Below are positions 61,217-64,000 of a stretch of 64,000 bases of DNA, piece by piece. Each line of letters opens with the position of its first letter. The first letter of the stretch is position 1. The position numbers were made by a program, and so were the translations under genes. Source of the DNA: an uncultured Bacteroidales bacterium (GTDB taxonomy: Bacteria; Bacteroidota; Bacteroidia; Bacteroidales; Muribaculaceae); contig CACYGX010000010.1 in the NCBI GenBank assembly GCA_902774055.1, positions 62,001-126,000 on the forward strand. Direction: 5' to 3'. The notes under the pieces were generated by a model. The model did not search any database, was not told the DNA's origin, and saw only the letters and a program-made list of their open reading frames with translations.

Positions 61217-64000
61217 ATGAAGAATAACATCTTCATCAACCGATATGTGATGGCATGCGCGATAGCGATTGTCATCACACTGGTGGGCGTCATATGCATG
61301 AGCACGCTGCCCATCGAGCAATACCCGAACATTGCGCCGCCAACAGTGCGTGTCTCGACCTCCTATACCGGTGCCGATGCTAACACGATTATGAAGGCGG
61401 TAGTACAGCCCCTTGAAGAGAACATTAACGGTGTGCCTGGCATGACCTATATTACGAGTTCGGCTTCGTCCTCGGGCGACGTTTCTATTCAGGTCTTCTT
61501 TGAACAGGGCACTGACCCCGACCTTGCAGCTGTCAACGTTCAGAACCGCGTCAGCCGCGCCACGGCCCTGCTGCCGTCCGAGGTGACGAAGGTGGGTGTG
61601 CAGGTGATGAAGCAACAGAGCAACATCCTGCATATCGGTGCGCTGAAGAGTGTTGACGGCAAGTACGACACCGACTTTATCGCTAATTACATCGACATCA
61701 ACGTGCGTCCCCGACTGATGCGTACCACCGGTGTGGGTGACGTGTTGGCGCTGGGTAATACCTACGCCCTGCGCATCTGGCTGAAGCCCGATGTGATGGC
61801 ACAATACGGGCTCGAACCCAACGATGTGTTTGCCGCCATCGGCGGACAGAGTTTCGTGGCAGCCACGGGCTCGCTGGGCGAACAGTCAGAGAACGCCTAC
61901 CAGTACTCGATGGAGTACAAGGGCACATTGAAGACCGTTGAAGAATTTAACGATATCGTGCTGCGCACCAGCGATGGCGGTCACTTGCTGCACCTGAATG
62001 ACGTGGCCGAGGTGGAGATTGGAGCCGTAAGCTACAACTTCACGTCAAACATCGACGGCAAGCCAGGCACCATCTACATGGTGTTCCAGGCCCCAGGAGC
62101 CAACGCTACCGAAGTTAATGCACGAATCAACAAACTGTACGAGGAACTGAAGCCGACGATGCCCGCAGGCCTTGAGTTCGAGATTCTGGAAACCAGCGAT
62201 GACTTCCTCTTCGCCGCTATCCACAATGTGGTTGAGACGCTGGTTATCGCCATCATCCTGGTTATACTCGTGGTCTATTTCTTCCTGCAGAACTTCAAGG
62301 CCACAGTTATCCCCTCGTTGTCGATCATCGTGTCACTGTTGGGAACATTTGCCATAGTATCACTCGCCGGGTTCTCACTCAACATCCTGACGCTATTTGC
62401 TCTGGTGCTGGCCATCGGTACCGTGGTAGATGATGCCATCGTGGTGGTCGAGGCGGTCATGGCAAAAATGGAGAGTGGCATCACCGATGCCAAGCGCGCG
62501 ACCCGCGAGGCCATGAGCGACGTGTCGATAGCCGTTATCTCGTGTACGTTGGTATTTATGGCCGTGTTCATTCCCGTGGCCTTCATGCCGGGCACCTCGG
62601 GGTCGTTCTTCACTCAGTTTGGCGTCACGTTGGCCTCGGCAGTAGGTTTGTCCTGCGTGTCGGCACTGACGCTGTGTCCCGCCCTCTGCGCCATCATGAT
62701 GCGCTACTCTAAGGGCAACGAGGAGAAGAAGAATCTGAACTATTATGTCACCAAGGCCTACACCGCAAGCTATAACGCCATTCTCAAGAAGTACAAGAAG
62801 AGTGTCAGCGGCTTCATCAAGCGTCCCAAACTGGCTTGGGCACTGCTTGCCATCACCGCCGTGTTGCTTGTTATCTTCATGCGCGGCCTGCCTTCGGGTC
62901 TTGTACCACAAGAGGACCAGGGCGTGTTCTTTGCCGAGGTGCGCGCGCCTGAAGGTTGCACCCTGCATGAGACACAGGAGATTGTAAAGAAAGTAGAAGA
63001 GAAGGTGAACAAGATTCCCGAGTTGGAGAGCTATGCTGTAATCAGCGGCTACGGCATGATGGGCGGGCGCTCGGGCAGTTGCTATGCAACCCTCATCATC
63101 CGACTCAAGAACTGGGACGACCGCCCGGGAATGAACCACAACATCATGTTGGTCTATGGACGATTTGCCATGGACTGCAAGGATATCAAGAACGCAATTG
63201 TCATCCCCTTCCAGATGCCTCAGGTTCCAGGCTACGGCTCGAACAGCAGCGTGAACCTTGTGCTGGAGGATATGCAAGACCGTCCAATGACAGAATTCAA
63301 CGCCGATGCCACCAAGTTCCTTGCCAAGTTGAACGAAAGGCCAGAAATTATGATGGCTATGTCCACCTACTCGGAGCGCTTCCCGAAGTATCAGGTCAGC
63401 GTCGATGCGGCACAGTGCGACCGCTCAGGCGTATCGCCCGCTGCCGTGCTCCGTACACTGGGCGCCTACTGTGGCGGCAGTTATGTGGGCAACTTCAACC
63501 AGTTCGGCAAGGTGTATCGCATCATGGCCAACGCTGCGCCCGAGTATCGTCTTGACCCATCGTCGCTCAACAATATCTTCGTCCGTGTTCAAGGCGGCAA
63601 GATGGCGCCTATTTCAGAGTTCGTCTCTTTGAAAGAAATCGTCGGTTCGGCGTCGGTCGATCACTTCAACCTGTTCCAGAGCATCACCTGCGGCGTGATG
63701 ACCGCCAACGGCTTCTCGGAAGGCGACGCCCACAAGGCCATTGCCGAGGTCTTCAAACAGGAGATGCCTAACGGATACAGCTATGAGTACGGTGGCATGT
63801 CGCTCGAGGTCGAAGAGGCCGCGGGATCTAATTCCACAGCCCTCATTTACTGCATCTGCGTCATCCTCATCTACTTGATCTTGGCTTCACTCTATAACTC
63901 ATGGTTCACACCATTAGCCGTGCTGCTCAGCGTGCCTTTCGGACTGATGGGCTCGTTTGGCATCACCTGGCTGGTATCACTACTACACCTGCCAGGCATG
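61217..64000 (+). CDS. RND efflux transporter, AcrB/MexB-like (3' end outside window)
   Basis: 928 codons are visible without a stop, beyond the window end. The start is ATG 61217, two bases after the adaptor's stop. KNNIFINRYVMACAIAIVITLVGVI is TM1, then LPIEQYPNIAPPTVRVSTSY, typical of HAE1 pumps. TM4 carries the proton-relay pair in GTVVDDAIVVVEAV; VISCTLVFMAVFIPVAFMPG is TM6. GLPSGLVPQEDQGVFFAEV opens the second half. The pump expels drugs, dyes, bile salts or detergents with proton motive force. The relay lysine of TM10 is beyond the visible part. A TolC-type channel gene probably follows. No direct link to the NRPS is shown. Confidence 0.96.
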   Translation, partial: MKNNIFINRYVMACAIAIVITLVGVICMSTLPIEQYPNIAPPTVRVSTSYTGADANTIMKAVVQPLEENINGVPGMTYITSSASSSGDVSIQVFFEQGTDPDLAAVNVQNRVSRATALLPSEVTKVGVQVMKQQSNILHIGALKSVDGKYDTDFIANYIDINVRPRLMRTTGVGDVLALGNTYALRIWLKPDVMAQYGLEPNDVFAAIGGQSFVAATGSLGEQSENAYQYSMEYKGTLKTVEEFNDIVLRTSDGGHLLHLNDVAEVEIGAVSYNFTSNIDGKPGTIYMVFQAPGANATEVNARINKLYEELKPTMPAGLEFEILETSDDFLFAAIHNVVETLVIAIILVILVVYFFLQNFKATVIPSLSIIVSLLGTFAIVSLAGFSLNILTLFALVLAIGTVVDDAIVVVEAVMAKMESGITDAKRATREAMSDVSIAVISCTLVFMAVFIPVAFMPGTSGSFFTQFGVTLASAVGLSCVSALTLCPALCAIMMRYSKGNEEKKNLNYYVTKAYTASYNAILKKYKKSVSGFIKRPKLAWALLAITAVLLVIFMRGLPSGLVPQEDQGVFFAEVRAPEGCTLHETQEIVKKVEEKVNKIPELESYAVISGYGMMGGRSGSCYATLIIRLKNWDDRPGMNHNIMLVYGRFAMDCKDIKNAIVIPFQMPQVPGYGSNSSVNLVLEDMQDRPMTEFNADATKFLAKLNERPEIMMAMSTYSERFPKYQVSVDAAQCDRSGVSPAAVLRTLGAYCGGSYVGNFNQFGKVYRIMANAAPEYRLDPSSLNNIFVRVQGGKMAPISEFVSLKEIVGSASVDHFNLFQSITCGVMTANGFSEGDAHKAIAEVFKQEMPNGYSYEYGGMSLEVEEAAGSNSTALIYCICVILIYLILASLYNSWFTPLAVLLSVPFGLMGSFGITWLVSLLHLPGM

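Noticed and set aside
1-64000. CRISPR arrays, insertion sequences, tRNA or rRNA genes, prophage genes
   Set aside because: None was seen on reading both strands: no regularly spaced repeats, no transposase or integrase motifs, no tRNA-like T-loop.

Overview
The window looks like a Bacteroidales chromosome, probably a gut lineage near Muribaculaceae or Prevotella. That family-level guess is inference from gene content and style. The order is supported by repeated promoters of the Bacteroidetes form (TTTG, about 20 bp, TAnnTTTG), by the lack of Shine-Dalgarno sequences, and by several typical families: a GH133/GT/GH57 glycogen trio, a DUF4369-thioredoxin lipoprotein, a DUF4924-rfbD-prfC run, a GH3-beta-lactamase fusion and a serpin remnant. 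Coding density is high. I see no rRNA, tRNA, CRISPR array, insertion sequence or prophage.

Layout. 1-7051: end of a lipid kinase gene, then glycogen debranching enzyme, glycosyltransferase and GH57 amylase, then a secreted 5'-nucleotidase. 7105-13980: a GH3-serine hydrolase fusion, a thioredoxin lipoprotein and, convergent to them, pyruvate phosphate dikinase. 14480-23769: an orphan small protein, a cyclophilin lipoprotein, a DUF349 protein, a sugar-phosphate transferase that starts surface-glycan synthesis, RecQ, an NSS symporter, a short membrane protein and a VanZ-like protein. 23872-27631: an XRE-DNA methyltransferase fusion, an ABC-F ATPase and an acetyltransferase. 27688-36329: a secreted protein, a Crp/Fnr regulator, DUF4924, rfbD, prfC, an APH-kinase/RapZ fusion with its nucleotidyltransferase, an FMN-binding protein, a 2H phosphoesterase and a decayed serpin gene. 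36410-44473: a small secreted protein, a possible short RNA, a phosphohexomutase, two paralogous MFS transporters, an SDR and a transglutaminase-like protein. 44669-64000: typA, a partner-switching signalling pair (SpoIIE phosphatase with its own kinase-like domain, plus STAS), an outer-membrane barrel, a two-module NRPS, a MATE exporter, a phosphopantetheinyl transferase and an RND efflux system cut off by the window end.

The most notable system is 50511-59713: an NRPS of organisation C-A-T-C-A-T-R with a MATE exporter and its own phosphopantetheinyl transferase (the last two overlap by ATGA). This is a self-contained route to a reductively released dipeptide (aldehyde or alcohol, or a product cyclised from it), possibly N-acylated because it begins with a condensation domain. 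Directly upstream on the same strand, with short gaps, are the SpoIIE/HATPase phosphatase, the STAS protein and the barrel protein, so signalling, outer-membrane passage, synthesis and export may share one transcript.

Second-tier items are the XRE-methyltransferase with a nested palindrome over its likely promoter, the AmgK-like kinase fused to a RapZ C-terminal domain beside a MurU-like enzyme, a promoter-terminator pair that could make an RNA of about 55 nt, and the serpin pseudogene.
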